64,000 nt of DNA from Haliotis asinina (Eukaryota; Mollusca; Gastropoda; Lepetellida; Haliotidae): the NCBI RefSeq assembly GCF_037392515.1, contig NC_090291.1:36479001-36543000 (forward strand). The letters run 5' to 3'. The notes beneath the pieces were generated by a model that saw only the letters and a list, made by a program, of their open reading frames with translations, was not told the origin of the DNA and ran no database searches. Position numbers and translations under genes: made by a program. Positions 1 through 10,855 of this stretch are shown piece by piece (position 1 is the stretch's first letter; every line of letters begins with the position of its first letter).

Positions 1-351
1 AGTGGTAGTACACAGAAAGTCGTTCAGTATTCTATACGTCTACTATTTCGTGATTAATGGTTTTGTTGAAAATTCACGTCATTAAATATTCATAATAAAT
101 TACATGCCCATTGAATGTTAAAAATGGATGACTAAATTTTATGTTTAAAACAAAGATGACAATGCATGTAAACTAGTCAGTTATTGCTAATGATATTGTT
201 ATTGAAGCTGTTCAAAGAGTATAACAAAAGATGTCGAAAAAAGCAAAAGCATCACTCGTGACATGTTTAATTCTTAATTAATTAAATTCATTTGTTTTCT
301 AAGTAACCGCTACGTTTCACTATATGTAATGCATTGTGCCCTTGGTTTTAG
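1..351 (+). other. Intron sequence upstream of the first visible SLC6 exon
   Basis: AT-rich sequence without a coding-like frame. It ends in the acceptor TTGGTTTTAG at 342-351. I read it as the 3' part of an intron whose upstream exons lie outside the window. Confidence 0.6.
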
Positions 352-452
352 GTATAGAGCGGTTCAGTGACGACATTGAGCTAATGCTTGGACGGAAACC
401 GCCATTATTCTTCAAGATCACGTGGTGTTACATCACGCCGTTGTTTATGATG
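352..452 (+). CDS. SLC6 exon: intracellular loop before TM11
   Basis: Two bases finish a split codon, then 33 codons beginning IERFSDDIELMLGRK and ending ITPLFMM. The acceptor is TTTTAG and the donor is GTGGGC, which is weaker than consensus but keeps phase 0 with the next exon. Confidence 0.88.
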
Positions 453-3400
453 GTGGGCAACATGTTTCTTTTCAGTTAATCTTCGAAAACATGTACGTTC
501 AGTAAACTGATTGTTTTGGAGAAAAGGTTTGAATGGCACCATGTGTGAACACCTGGATATGATGCTAGAAGAGTCTTAATGTGAGACTCGTTTCGAAGAT
601 CCTGAATTAGTCCTAAAGGGGCGTGACCCCAAAATGAAACTGTTCCCACCTCCCGATCGACCCTAACTTCCAGAAGTTTGCTCCCTGGTTTCCCCATATA
701 TACTCAACAAAAAAGGTTAAGGACCACTCCTATTTTTGTAGAAAATGTAATGATGTTCTTGAGTTTGAATTATGAAATTTTGGTCCTGAATAGCCCCCAT
801 AGGTATCTGGCTCTCCACTAACTGCCAAGTCTGTGTTGCACGTGAAATTGTGGAATGTTCATTGTAAAGGCAACTGAGTCAATTTCAGTTTCAGTCTTCA
901 CATTTGTGAGATGCAATTGGGTACGCATATGACATTGGTCTCTTGACAAAATTGGAGTTTCTTAACATCTTGACAAGCCAAAATGCCCAACAGAAGACAT
1001 TTATCGATTGAAGAGGCAGCCGAAGCTATTGGTCTTGTGAATGCTGGTCTTTCGTACAGAGAAGTGGGCAGAAGACTCCACGTCAGCCACAGTGTGGTCA
1101 GCAGATTACGTGAACGGCATCAGCAGACTGGAACAGTGAAGGAAAGAGCCAGGAGTGGTCGTCCCCGCAAAACTACGGAACGCCAGGACCGTCAATTGGC
1201 AGTCATTGCCAAAAGAGACCGATTAAAATCAGCCAAATCGATTAATTCTGAGTTCAAAAACATCACTGGCATTCAATTGTCTGATCAAACCGTTAGAAAT
1301 AGGCTCCACCATCACAACTTGCGTGCTCGTAGACCAGCTGTTCGTCCACCTTTGGCTGTGCATCACAGAAGAAATCGCCTAGAATTTTCAAGAATACACG
1401 TCAATATGGACAGGGCTCCTTTAAGGAACATCTTGTTCACAGATGAATCCCGTTTTTGCCTGGATTTTCATGATGGTAGGAGGCGTGTTTGGAGGATGAA
1501 AAATGAGAGATTTGCTGACTGTAATGTGGTGGAACATGACAGGTTCGGAGGTGGGTCTATCATGGTTTGGGGGGGGGGCATCTCTCTTGGCGGTTCCACA
1601 GACCTGTATGTGATTAGGAACGGCAGTTTGAATGCTGTGAGATATCGGGATGAGATCTTGGATCCAATTGTCAGACCGTTTGCAGGTGCTGTTGGCAATG
1701 ATTTCATACTGATGGATGATAATGCTCGACCTCACAGAGCAAGAATCATCAATGATTACCTTGCAAGTGAATCTATCGTCCGTATGGATTGGCCGGCATA
1801 CTCACCAGACCTTGAGTATGGGGATAGAACATGCTTGGGATATGCTTCAAGCACGCATTTCGCAACTTCCGGTGTCTCCAACAACTCTCAACGAGCTTGC
1901 AGACGCACTTGTTCAAGAATGGCAACGGATTCCCCATCAACTCCTTCAGAATCTTGTCCTCAGCTTCACCAGACGCTGTCAAGCCGTGATCAATGCTCGT
2001 GGTGGGCATACTCGATATTGACATGGTTTCTGTCCAGTTTCGTGGCGTACAGAGACATCTGTAGAAACGCTGCATAAACCACCACCTCTCACAAAATCTG
2101 TTTATCTTTGAATAAACACATTTTCCTGTTCTTCTTGCGTTTATCCTTTTTCCTGGCAATGTCTTTTATCTGCTTGTAACTGAAAATTCCCTACATACAA
2201 TATACATGTGTGAATATTAGGAAAAATATCCATGGTCCTTAACTTTCTTTGTTGAGTATATATCCTAGTCTGTTACGCAGTCCCCAAACCACATTATATT
2301 CCCTACTGCCCAACCTCCCTGCAATGCTAACGCCCTGAATGAAGAAAGTCAAGATTTCCCCAGATCTCCCAACTCACAGGGGCTTCTTCTTAATTTAAAA
2401 GCATTTATTTGTTACTATCAAAGTTATATATATTCAGGAGCTAAGCGTTAGTCGAAATATATCCTTTCTTTCTGTAGACGGCCTTCATCTTCACGATAAT
2501 CCAGTACAGCCCACCTACATACGGGAAGTACAAGTACCCGGATTACGCTGCCGCGATTGGCTGGATCCTGGCGTGTATTCCAGTCATGCCGGTTGTGGTC
2601 GTCATGGTGATGACCCTATACAGAGCTGAGGGTTCACTAAAACAGGTAGGCAGGTCATCACAGAATACTGCTTGAGGCATGCTAGGAGTTATTGTTCTGC
2701 AATTACTTGTGTTGAGTTGCGTCCCTTACACTCACAAATATCCGACAGTTCGGACAATCCTGTTTTGTTTTCTCATCTGGACTTTTTAAAACTTAAACCG
2801 AGGGATTTTCTGCTGAATGCCCAACAATGTGATGAAAATGTTCGCAAATTTAATGTCGACTCTAATTTACAATACCTTTTCGTAAATTCTTAATATTACC
2901 TTTTCCTAACACAAACACATTCGGATCATGATTTCTGTTCTTGAATACGGATTCTTCAATACGGGAAGAAACTCTCCCTATTGATTTGGATTATATTTTT
3001 GCTTTTCAGATAGAGATTCAAACTGTAAATCAGTTTTGCCGATATCGTAACTTACAACATCTTATGAACTAGCTACAGACACGGTGTATATACCCGAACA
3101 GAGTAAAACGGTTCATCGTTAATGCTGAATTTCATGAAAGACGTGCATACCGTGGTTATTGATGAACAAATGACTTGTCCTTGCATGTATTGTGACGGAC
3201 GCCACCGATGGGTCAGGGAACCCGCTGTATTTCACGATCACCTGTATCGTCAGTATTTGATAACGAGTCACAAACCTATGTTCATGATAGTCACAGTCGT
3301 GCAATGGAAGTGAATATGTCTTTATGTGAATATGTGAAGAGGGTTTTTTTCGAATGAAGTTATGATTTTCGGTTGATACGTTTCAGCGTTTTCTTCAGAG

Positions 3401-3521
3401 CATCACCCCCGACAGCACGTGGAGTCCTTCAGACCCCAAAGGCAGGATGAACTATCTGCAGATACCTCGGGAGCGTCCATCTCTAAAACAGACATTCCTA
3501 GCCTCAATAGGTCTAAGATAG
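352..3521 (+). CDS. SLC6-family sodium/chloride-coupled transporter, 3' end (three exons, partial)
   Basis: Joined exons 352-452, 2478-2645 and 3387-3521 encode the last ~134 residues of a neurotransmitter/amino-acid symporter of the SLC6 family, which moves its substrate into the cell with Na+ and Cl-. The first exon has the family signature ERFSDDIELMLG, followed by the start of TM11. The second gives the rest of TM11, the loop with YGKYKYPDYA, TM12 (IGWILACIPVMPVVVVMVM) and the start of the C-tail. The third is a hydrophilic tail ending in TAG. Phases are 2-0, 0-0 and 0-stop, all matching, with GT..AG at every junction. The glycine/GABA/creatine branch fits best, but the substrate cannot be fixed from this part because the binding site (TM1, 3, 6, 8) is outside the window. 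A Tc1-type element sits in the 2 kb intron. Confidence 0.9.
697..741 (+). repeat. Left terminal inverted repeat of the Tc1-type element
   Basis: Pairs with 2219-2263. The outer ~30 bases are nearly identical; inner bases share the ATTTTT core with mismatches. Confidence 0.85.
983..2021 (+). pseudogene. Tc1-type transposase, frameshifted at the third catalytic residue
   Basis: The frame opens with an ATG at 983 and an N-terminal helix-turn-helix region (SIEEAAEAIGLVNAGLSYRE...VSRLRERH), then the linker GRPRKT. The catalytic core follows: first Asp in LFTDESRF (residue ~154), GGGSIMVWG block, second Asp in MDDNARPHRA (~246), and WPAYSPDL. At 1811-1826 there are 16 bases where 12 would encode the usual four residues before the catalytic Glu. 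The Glu and the rest (IEHAWDML to HTRY) are therefore read in the next frame, ending at 2021. Counted in the ancestral frame the spacing is DD34E. Translation without correction runs to a stop at 2077 with an unrelated C-terminus and no third acidic residue, so this copy should be inactive. Confidence 0.9.
2219..2263 (-). repeat. Right terminal inverted repeat of the Tc1-type element
   Basis: Reverse complement of 697-741; see that entry. Confidence 0.85.
2478..2645 (+). CDS. SLC6 exon: TM11-TM12
   Basis: 56 codons in phase 0. Acceptor TTCTGTAG at 2470-2477, donor GTAGGC at 2646. It carries the IIQYSPPTYGKYKYPDYA loop and TM12, then TLYRAEGSLKQ at the start of the cytoplasmic tail. Confidence 0.92.
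3387..3521 (+). CDS. SLC6 terminal exon: cytoplasmic C-tail
   Basis: Acceptor GATACGTTTCAG at 3375-3386, then 44 codons and TAG. The start, RFLQSITPDSTWSPSDPKGR, resembles SLC6 tails that have a W-x-P motif just after TM12. I see no convincing polyadenylation signal close to the stop. Confidence 0.88.
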   Translation, partial: RFLQSITPDSTWSPSDPKGRMNYLQIPRERPSLKQTFLASIGLR

Positions 3522-3748
3522 TACCCGACACACGTGACTTCATACTAACTAGCAATGTGCATAAGATGTGTCATGTTTTATATGTTATGTGTGTGTTTTG
3601 TCGATAGGCAAGAGTGCATTTTTGGCGTTGAGGAGTAATAGCTTTGCTCATGTTTTAGTACCTTACGCAGATTGTTGATCTGGCCATTCAGCAAACACCA
3701 GCATGTTGTTTGTGCTTAATTAAGGGCAAAGGTTCTTCCTCAAGGTGC

Positions 3749-3910
3749 GGCGATGGGGTAGCGTAGTGGTTAAGGCGTCCACTCGTCACGCCGAAGACCC
3801 GGGTTCGATTCCCCACATGGGTACAATGTGTGAATCCCATTTCTGCTGTCCCCTGCCGAGACATTGATAGAATATTGCAAAAAGCAGCGTAAAACTAAAC
3901 TCACTCACTC
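3749..3910 (+). mobile_element. tRNA-derived SINE, family A
   Basis: The head has a pol III A-box-like GTAGCGTAGTGGTTAAGGCG and a B box GGTTCGATTCC, as in a tRNA. The body is CCCATTTCTG(G/C)TGTCCC and the tail is AATATTGCAAAAAGCAGCGT followed by AAAACTAAACTCACTCACTC. This is the reference copy for family A in this annotation. Confidence 0.85.
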
Positions 3911-4076
3911 CTTGTGGTGCAGCTGGATAACTAAGCGGTAGAAAAGACCCAAGACATCGGTTCGACTACTTTCGGCTCGACTCCCAGTCTCACGCTGCTC
4001 ACTATGGTGATGTTTAAACAGAGCTGAAATCTTCATCCCACACTCATGCCAGTGTGCCGTGGTATAAAATAACTTT

Positions 4077-4790
4077 AGCGCTAAGACTCCCGTAAGTCTA
4101 TGTATAGGTACTGGAGTTACGATCACCTCAGCGCTAAGACTTACGTACGTCTGTGTTTAGGTATGGGAGTTACGATCACCCCAGCGCTAAGACTTACGTA
4201 CGTCTGTGTTTAGGTATGGCAGTTACAATCACCTTAGTGCTAAGCCTTCCGTAAATCTATGTTTAAATGTGAAAGTTGCGATCACCTTAGCGATACGACT
4301 TCAGTAAGTCTATGTTTGGGTATGGGAGTTACGATCACCTTAGTGCTAAGACTTCCGTAAGTCCATGTTTAGTTATGGGTGTTACGATAACCTTAGCGAT
4401 ATGACTTCAGTAAGTCTATGTTTAGGTATGGGAGTTACGATCACCTTAGTGCTAAGACTTCCGTAAGTCCAGGTTCAGTTATGGAAGTTACGATCCCCTT
4501 AGCGATACGACTTCAGTAAGTCTATGTTTAGTTATGGGTGTTACGATAACCTTAGCGATATGACTTCAGTAAGTCTATGTTTGGGTATGGGAGTTACGAT
4601 CACCTTAGTGCTAAGACTTCCGTAAGTCCATGTTTAGTTATGGAAGTTACGATCCCCTTAGCGATACGACTTCAGTAAGTCTATGTTTAGTTATGGGAGT
4701 TACGATCACCTTAGTGCTAAGACTTCCGTAAGTCCAGGTTCAGTTATGGGAGTTACGATTACCTTAGCGTTCAGGTTGTTTTATACGACA
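4077..4790 (+). repeat. 53-bp minisatellite, about 13 copies
   Basis: Unit of the form GCGCTAAGACTTCCGTAAGT then CTATGTTTAGGTATGGGAGT and TACGATCACCTTA. Units diverge by a few substitutions, with alternation between CTAAGACTTCCGTAAGTCC and ATACGACTTCAGTAAGTCT forms in the middle of the array. Confidence 0.9.
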
Positions 4791-4896
4791 ACACCCAATA
4801 CACAGTCTTACATTTATTTTTTATTTTATTGTTTGTTATTGTTACCATAAGTTCGTTACAGCTGTGGTTTGCCCCTGTCTTGCCTGTTTTTTAACA

Positions 4897-5064
4897 GGGG
4901 TGGGGCTGGGGGGTAGCCTAGTGGTTAAGGTGTTCGCTCCTCACATCGAAGACCCTTTTCGATTCTTCACATGGGCACAATATATGAAGCACTTTACTGC
5001 CGTCCGGCGATATTGCTGGAATATTGCAAAAAAACTCGGCGTAAAACTAAACTCACTCACTCTT
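4897..5064 (+). mobile_element. SINE family A, diverged B box
   Basis: Head GGGTAGCCTAGTGGTTAAGG; the B box region is decayed (CTTTTCGATTCTTC). Full tail with GGCGTAAAACTAAACTCACT. Confidence 0.8.
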
Positions 5065-7229
5065 TAATGCAAAGGCTCTATTATGAGGCAAGTCTAGAGT
5101 TTTCGCGGGTCCATGTCTGAATATTCAATCTCACTGGGGCTCCCTTTCATTTGCAGTGAAGTTAACTGTTCGTTGCAGAATTTCATCTTTTTGGGGACTA
5201 ATTATATGACTAGTTGTCGCCTATTTCTAAACTATAAATAGTTACTTAATCGGACGTTAATATTTATATTCCTATGCGGTGCGTCGGTTGGTCTTACTAC
5301 ATATCATATTCTATGCAGAGTTTATATATGATGGAAATTGTACTCAGATATCACATGCAACCCATGAGACACAAATATATAAGAAGCCTCAAACGAAACA
5401 CCTTGTTGAGACTGCCACTCCTAGACTGTTCCTTCTCGTTGTGTCTTTGCAGCATCGTGTACTCATAGACTCACTCACACTGACACAGTCACTCAGATAT
5501 CATGGCGTTAGATTACCCACACCGAACTTTGGACGATCCTCTTACGGAGGTTTGTTCATGGCTAAAGATATCGGAACACGAAATATCTTATTTTAATCAG
5601 ATCTAAACCTGACTGCGAACCAACCCAATTTATATCTAGGTTAATCAGCGCCATGTCCATTTTCACTCACTCACACACCCACTCTAACTCAGTTGCGAAC
5701 AATTCCAATTCATCTCTTTAAGTGTGTCAGTACTGTGTCCATTCTCACTCACTCACTCACTCAAACCTTGTTGATCTTTCCATAAGGTTACTACTTTTCA
5801 ATTTCACCGAAGTCGACCTTCTATGGAGGTTTAGCATCGGTGAGGTATAATGTGCACCGTAGTAAATCTATTTAAGGTGGTCACTCACCCACTCTCTCAA
5901 ATAACATATCACATCAAATATCATACCGTATCATTTTCTCTTTTTTCAGTCTTGTTAGAAGTAGATGAAAGTGTGTCATGTCAGCACGGAAACTGAGAAA
6001 GTTTCTCTGTGTTCAACTGGTATACTGGTATCGTCATGTTGTGTGGAAGTGTGTTGGTTAGAGAACGAGAATCTGGTATCTCACACTTGAAATGGTAGCT
6101 CTCACAGGCATCTAGGCTCGCGGATTCGTAGCAACCATTTCAAAGGCAAGACGCCAAACTTCCAAGTGGCCATGCCATTAAACTCACAGCTAGTGTTCAC
6201 AGACTTAAAATATCTAAACAAAAGACTTACAGATCCGATAGAGTTTTAAAAATCCAGTGACACACAAAAGAAACTTTACAACGTCAGTTCATGGATCAAG
6301 AACCGTAGATATTTTTAAAACCGTTTTAATTGTTGGTAAATAATTCCAATCTTCCAGGTGTGTGCACTCTTTCGTATGTCAGTTCATGAGTTTACGTGTC
6401 GTCTAAACAGAAGATTGTCCTTGGTCCAAACACATGTGCATGACTGATGCCAAAGGTCACACTCGGACTTGGACTCGTAAGAGTTACGATAAATTAGACA
6501 CAGTTATTTCCCTTTAGTATTTTAACAGAAATTTAGACAAACCAGATTTTATTGTTTAGCTATGAACATTTTCCATGGTGTATATAAAATATTTATCATA
6601 CCTTACATACGTGTCAAAGACACTGCGTATACTGTGATGTTTATATTCACCAAATACTCAGTGAGATCCTGGTCAACAAGCGAAGAGAGCAAAGGGAGAC
6701 AACTCTTGCGCACACAGACAGATACCTTACTCGCACAGACAAAAAAAAGAAAGGGGTCCAACAATCTTAAAATAAGCAGAATATGTATATATGTATATAT
6801 GCCAAAATTGGAAGAAGAAACGTTCGTTCAGATAATAGCATTTTCCCCATGGATTGCAGAAGGTATGTCGGACATCTATTCTGCAACAACGGGGCTATAT
6901 TGTATTTTCATTGTCATGTGCATTAATATTTAGATAATTAGTTTCAGCGTGAAAACATTATTCACAAGCTGCCTTCAATCTCATGACATTCGTGTGCTTT
7001 AATCTATTCCCATTTCAATGTTGTCTTTTCAATAAACGAGTATGACTTTTCTTGTGTTATTTTGTGTTTGCAACATTTAGCCTCCAAATCCCACAGACAT
7101 TTGACAATACTTGACTGGGGATGGCCAGGGATTGTTTTCCATAGGTCGTGAATGAGCCCAGCAACTTTTGTTGGTCTTCAGAGGCGATCGAGAGGGTGAC
7201 TAGAATACAATGGGAACACCAATATTAAT
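5065..7229. other. Intergenic region between convergent genes, no gene recognised
   Basis: Contains CACT/ACTC-rich stretches around 5467-5770 and AT-rich sequence. Frames such as 6562-6933 have no recognisable protein character. Convergent neighbours are the SLC6 gene and the minus-strand proline-rich gene. Confidence 0.5.
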
Positions 7230-8447
7230 GGTATATGCCTGGAGTGGGCCACGACCCTCGGCCCACTCAGTCACTAATGAGTTACCTCGTTATCCCGTAG
7301 ACGCTTCTGTATTGAGGGTAGCTAGGAGTAACTGAGAGCAATTAATGAGATTAATTAGTTACCTCGTTATCCCATTTGCTGCTGTTGTTTTATTGTTTTG
7401 TAGACGCTTCTGTATTTTGCATGTTGTTTGAAAGATTTGTTGAACAATTGTTTGAGGGTAGCTGGGAGTAACTGAGAGTAACTAATGAGATTGATGTTGT
7501 TTTAATGTTTAATAAAGATCTTGTTCAACCGTTGTTTGAGGGTAGCTCGTAGTAACTACGGATATAATGTTATTCCCTGCTTTGATATTTGAGATGGAAA
7601 GTTGAATACTATATACGTCGAAATTAGGTGCAATGGTCACTTCTATCCAGACATGAACGAGAAAGGAGATATCATACCAGGAAGGCAGCAGGGTCTAGAC
7701 ATGTTGTTGGGCGGATTTCGCTATAACATAAAGCGAAAGAACAAGAACAATACCGCCAATTGGCGTTGTCGTGTAGTGGCTGGCTGTAATGCAACAGTTA
7801 CAACAACTGCAGATGGGACACTTTTGAGGATGGGAAAGGAACATATTTACTCTCCTGACTCCAGTACAGCTGCACGTGCCATTACCAGTACTATGAAGAA
7901 GCGAGCCCGAGAGGAACTCACCAGCATTCCTTGTCCACTTTGGACAGGCACGTTGGAGAAAGCTGCAGGAATTGGGACTTTCATCAGAAAACAAGAAATC
8001 AGAAAATGTTAAAAACTAGTTTCGAATGTATGTTGGACTTGCATTTCTTCCAGTGTCACAGGTTGTCATTGGGTTTGAAACTGTACCATCATGCATCCCA
8101 AGCCATGACCACTTCCCGGCCCCGAATGAATACTGATACTGAAGTGTAATAAAATATATAAATCAAAATGGTATTTTCTTATTCCATCATGTTATCCACT
8201 GATTCAGTATCGTACGATGGCCCACTCAGTCACTTTGTTTTTTATGGAAATATGGATTTTTTTCTGGGAGATATCGTGTGATCGTACACAAGCAATATCT
8301 CTTGTGGAACACAGATTTGGATTGTAACTTACGTATCTTTTGAAAAACCTAATTCAAAAGTGGTACAAAACGCCACAGCATTTATTAATATGGTTTATGC
8401 CCTGAGTGTGCATGTAATAGGGTAGTGGCCCACTCCAGGAATATACC
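7230..8447 (+). mobile_element. TIR-bounded element carrying a FLYWCH zinc finger
   Basis: Bounded by GGTATATGCCTGGAGTGGGC (7230 onward) and its reverse complement GCCCACTCCAGGAATATACC (to 8447), 22 of 23 bases matching. A second motif GGCCCACTCAGTCACT occurs near both ends (7258 and 8219). The left 300 bp hold a degenerate direct repeat (GTAGACGCTTCTGTATT, GAGGGTAGCTGGGAGTAACT). The only coding content is a FLYWCH domain, which in animals is often found in MULE-type transposons. No transposase is visible, so it looks like a deletion derivative. I could not identify a target-site duplication. Confidence 0.6.
7653..8012 (+). CDS. FLYWCH-type zinc finger protein fragment
   Basis: The open frame begins at 7593 with no ATG; the first in-frame ATG is at 7653. 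The FLYWCH-like core is LLGGFRYNIKRKN...NWRCRVVAGCNATVTTTADG followed by KEHIYSP. The two cysteines (WRC and GC) and one histidine are present, but the second histidine of the usual HxH is a tyrosine. The downstream basic part (TMKKRAREELTSI) resembles the linker that follows FLYWCH domains in transposon proteins. An AATAAA lies 140 bp past the stop (about 8148). FLYWCH domains bind DNA; here it is probably the N-terminal remnant of a transposase or a domesticable fragment. Whether it is transcribed cannot be told. Confidence 0.55.
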   Translation: MNEKGDIIPGRQQGLDMLLGGFRYNIKRKNKNNTANWRCRVVAGCNATVTTTADGTLLRMGKEHIYSPDSSTAARAITSTMKKRAREELTSIPCPLWTGTLEKAAGIGTFIRKQEIRKC

Positions 8448-8659
8448 TTGGAGTGAGTCATGATGGCAAACCGTTACTGATAATTTTCATTAGCAATTAG
8501 GTGCCGATATTGAGAAGTTTATTATTGTATTGTATTGTATTAACAAGTATAATCTTGGCAATACCGCACTTAATAGCTTTTTTCTCAAAACACGAAGAAA
8601 GCGTTGTCCCATACGAGCAACCTGTGTGAAATCAGATGTCATATACATTGTTTTGTTTG

Positions 8660-8885
8660 TTGTTTACCGCCGCACTCAGCAGTATTCCAGCTATTTGGCA
8701 GCGGTTTGTAAATAATCGAGTCTGGACCAGACAATCCCGTGAACAACAGTATGAGCATCAATCAACACGGGTGGGATACGATGACATGTGTCAACCAGGT
8801 CAGCGAGCCTGACCACTCGATCCCGTTAGTCGCCTCGACAAGTATGGGTTACTGAAGATCAAATCTAACCCTGATCTTCACGGGT
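8660..8885 (-). mobile_element. SINE family B (reference copy in minus orientation)
   Basis: Read on the minus strand, family B starts ACCCGTGAAGGTCCCGGGGT, continues through TTCAGCAACCCATGCTTGCC, GGCGACTAACGGGATCGG, GTTGACACATGTCATCGGTT, CGATTATTTACAGACCGC and ends in AATATTGCTGAGTGCGGCGT plus AAAACTAAACTCACTCACTC. This copy lacks part of the tail end. Confidence 0.85.
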
Positions 8886-10009
8886 ACGCTGTCATATACA
8901 ACGATTAAGTAATACAAAATAGATATTTATTTATTTCTAATATAATTAATAAACATATGGCATAAATATTTACAATATAATTATATAGTTGATAATGCAC
9001 CAGTACATTGGTACCAAACTATTTGTACCGTACATAAACACTTTGACAGCTGCTAATTTATTCAGATTCATTTTTTTAAAAACGGTGGTTTAATATTGCT
9101 ATAATCCCCGACCTTTCTATGTAGTGCTGATGTGATGTAAATATTCGACCACTGTAAATCTTTTTCTTATTGTAGGCCTGTGTCTGAACAGAACATTCAT
9201 CATATTTTGATTGAAAAACGATGATTAAAACATTGATATTTATATAAAAAATATTTTTTTAAAATACTTTAAAATCGATTGATACTTAACTCTTATACAT
9301 GCATTACTTACGACCTGATATGGAAATAAAATTCAATATGTGACAGTATTACTTAGGATTCAGTGCAGGAACAGTGGAGACAATGACGTGTAAAGTCATC
9401 AGCGCTAGTGACGTCATGAGCATAAGGTGTGCTGACAAGCTGTGCAGTTTATATCACAACTAAATCAGAGCTTCTAAAATTAAAAATTGTGAATCTTTTG
9501 TGTTGTGTCTCTGGGTCATAAATTGTATATCACTTTTTACTTTTAGTAAGTACCTGCTGTCGTGGTCAGTAAAGTACATCTTTTAATCATTTTGTCAAAT
9601 ACACAAGTTCACATTTCGTAGGGTGATAACGGCATTCATATATTCCCTGAACACGTAAAGCGAAAACATTCAGCATCTGGTATGGATATTTCTGTGACAG
9701 AACGAGTCATTTATTGTCAATATGAAACATCAATGACGATGATTTAATTAAGTCGGTGTGTTTTTACCGGCACATTTTCCCCCAACTTATAAATTTTAGA
9801 CCACGTTGTCTATTCTGTGCAAGCAAAGCATTAACGGGGTTTACTGTATGATCTAACTTATATCATTTGAACAATATTTCGAACACATGAAAGATTAATG
9901 TCCGTAGTGATACGGGTTATTTTTTCACATCTACGCGATCAGGAATGGTGCTTACAAATTCAGAAACAAAAGCGAATTATATATAAGATTCAGATCACAA
10001 AGATAGATT
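8886..10009. other. AT-rich sequence, nothing recognised
   Basis: Low-complexity AT stretches (8930-9000, 9240-9280) and no coding-like frame or known repeat that I can identify. Confidence 0.5.
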
Positions 10010-10320
10010 TCATACCAAGGGACACAGCTCTCCATACCAAATTTAGTCAAGTCGAGTCCGAAATTAATTACTTCAAAGACAGGATACAGGCCACGCGACG
10101 CAAATCTGCATAGCAACTTTCGTCAAATCGTGCCCAGAATTGAATTACTTCAATGACCGGTTTCAGGTCAAGGTACGGAACTCTAGATGCCTGCATTAAA
10201 AAACTAGTCCAGGCCTGCCCCGAACTGAAGTACTAAGACAGGTTTCAGACCATGGGATGCAACTCTGTATGGCAACTTTGGTTCAGTCGTGCTCCGAAAT
10301 GAATATTTGCACTAAAACAA
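10010..10320 (+). repeat. Decayed tandem repeat, about four units of 75-90 bp
   Basis: Recurring phrases: CCGAAATTAATTACTTCAAAGAC, CCCAGAATTGAATTACTTC, CCCCGAACTGAAGTAC and CTCCGAAATGAATA, each followed by AGACAGG-type sequence and GCAACT(T/C)T. Confidence 0.55.
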
Positions 10321-10424
10321 CAAGTTGATTTGTGTGGTTCAGTCTTGTCTGACTCACATGTGCCACAGAATTCGTGTAAAACGCTGGATAGTCAACATAT
10401 GTATTACTATGCCAACATCCTGCT

Positions 10425-10580
10425 TGAGAAAATAGTGAGTGAGAAAGGTTCTAAGTCGTTTTTTTGGAATACAGCAGCAATATCGAGTTGAGTGACATAG
10501 AGCAGATTGTACCCGTGTGGAGAATCGATCACGGGCAAGGAAGCGCTTCATCCATTTAGGCTGTTCCACCTCCTGGAAAA
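10425..10580 (-). mobile_element. Strongly decayed SINE family A in the 3' flank of the proline-rich gene
   Basis: On the minus strand: GAGGTGGAACAGCCTAAATG (head), GTGATCGATTCTCCACACGG (B box region), then CGATATTGCTGCTGTATTCC and a CTCACTCACT tail. It lies 150-305 bp downstream of the stop, so it may be part of the 3' UTR. Confidence 0.5.
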
Positions 10581-10729
10581 GATATGTGGCTGTGACGTTT
10601 CCAAAGACGTGCCCCTGCTGTGGAATATGATGAGTACAAGGAGATTGATCCGGATTCAGATAAGAAAGTATTTCGAGTCCCTCGTTAGAGAAGGAGACTG
10701 CTGATACTGAGAGGAGTTCGTGATGTCGT

Positions 10730-10855
10730 CTAGGAGAGGAAGCCAGCAACAAAGATAGCAATGAGGAGCATGATAACGAAGAGGACAAAACTGGCGATAA
10801 CGAAGTCCCACAAGATGGTGCGCCGTACACCGAGAAGAGTATCGCTGTGCTTGGA
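10730..10855 (-). CDS. Terminal exon: C-terminal membrane anchor
   Basis: Acceptor TTCTTCTTCTCTCCAG, then 41 codons (SKHSDTLLGVRRTILWDF followed by a ~22-residue hydrophobic run) and TAG at 10732-10730. The polar/basic stretch before the helix fits a cytosolic juxtamembrane segment. Confidence 0.85.
   Translation of the reverse strand, partial: SKHSDTLLGVRRTILWDFVIASFVLFVIMLLIAIFVAGFLS

Larger units (their letters stand above)
697..2263 (+). mobile_element. Tc1/mariner-type DNA transposon inserted in the SLC6 intron
   Basis: A ~1.57 kb element bounded by inverted repeats of about 45 bp. The left end reads ATATATACTCAACAAAAAAG, and the right end is its near-exact reverse complement (CTTTGTTGAGTATATAT). 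Both arms continue with TTAAGGACCA and then diverge. The ends abut TA, the target used by this superfamily. It encodes one transposase, now frameshifted, in the same orientation as the host gene. The inverted repeats are little decayed, which suggests a fairly recent insertion. Confidence 0.9.

Noticed and set aside
3749..3840. tRNA-like A and B boxes that a tRNA scan might report, here and in other family A copies.
   Set aside because: They continue into a SINE body and CACT-rich tail and occur many times; the acceptor stem and anticodon arm are not intact.
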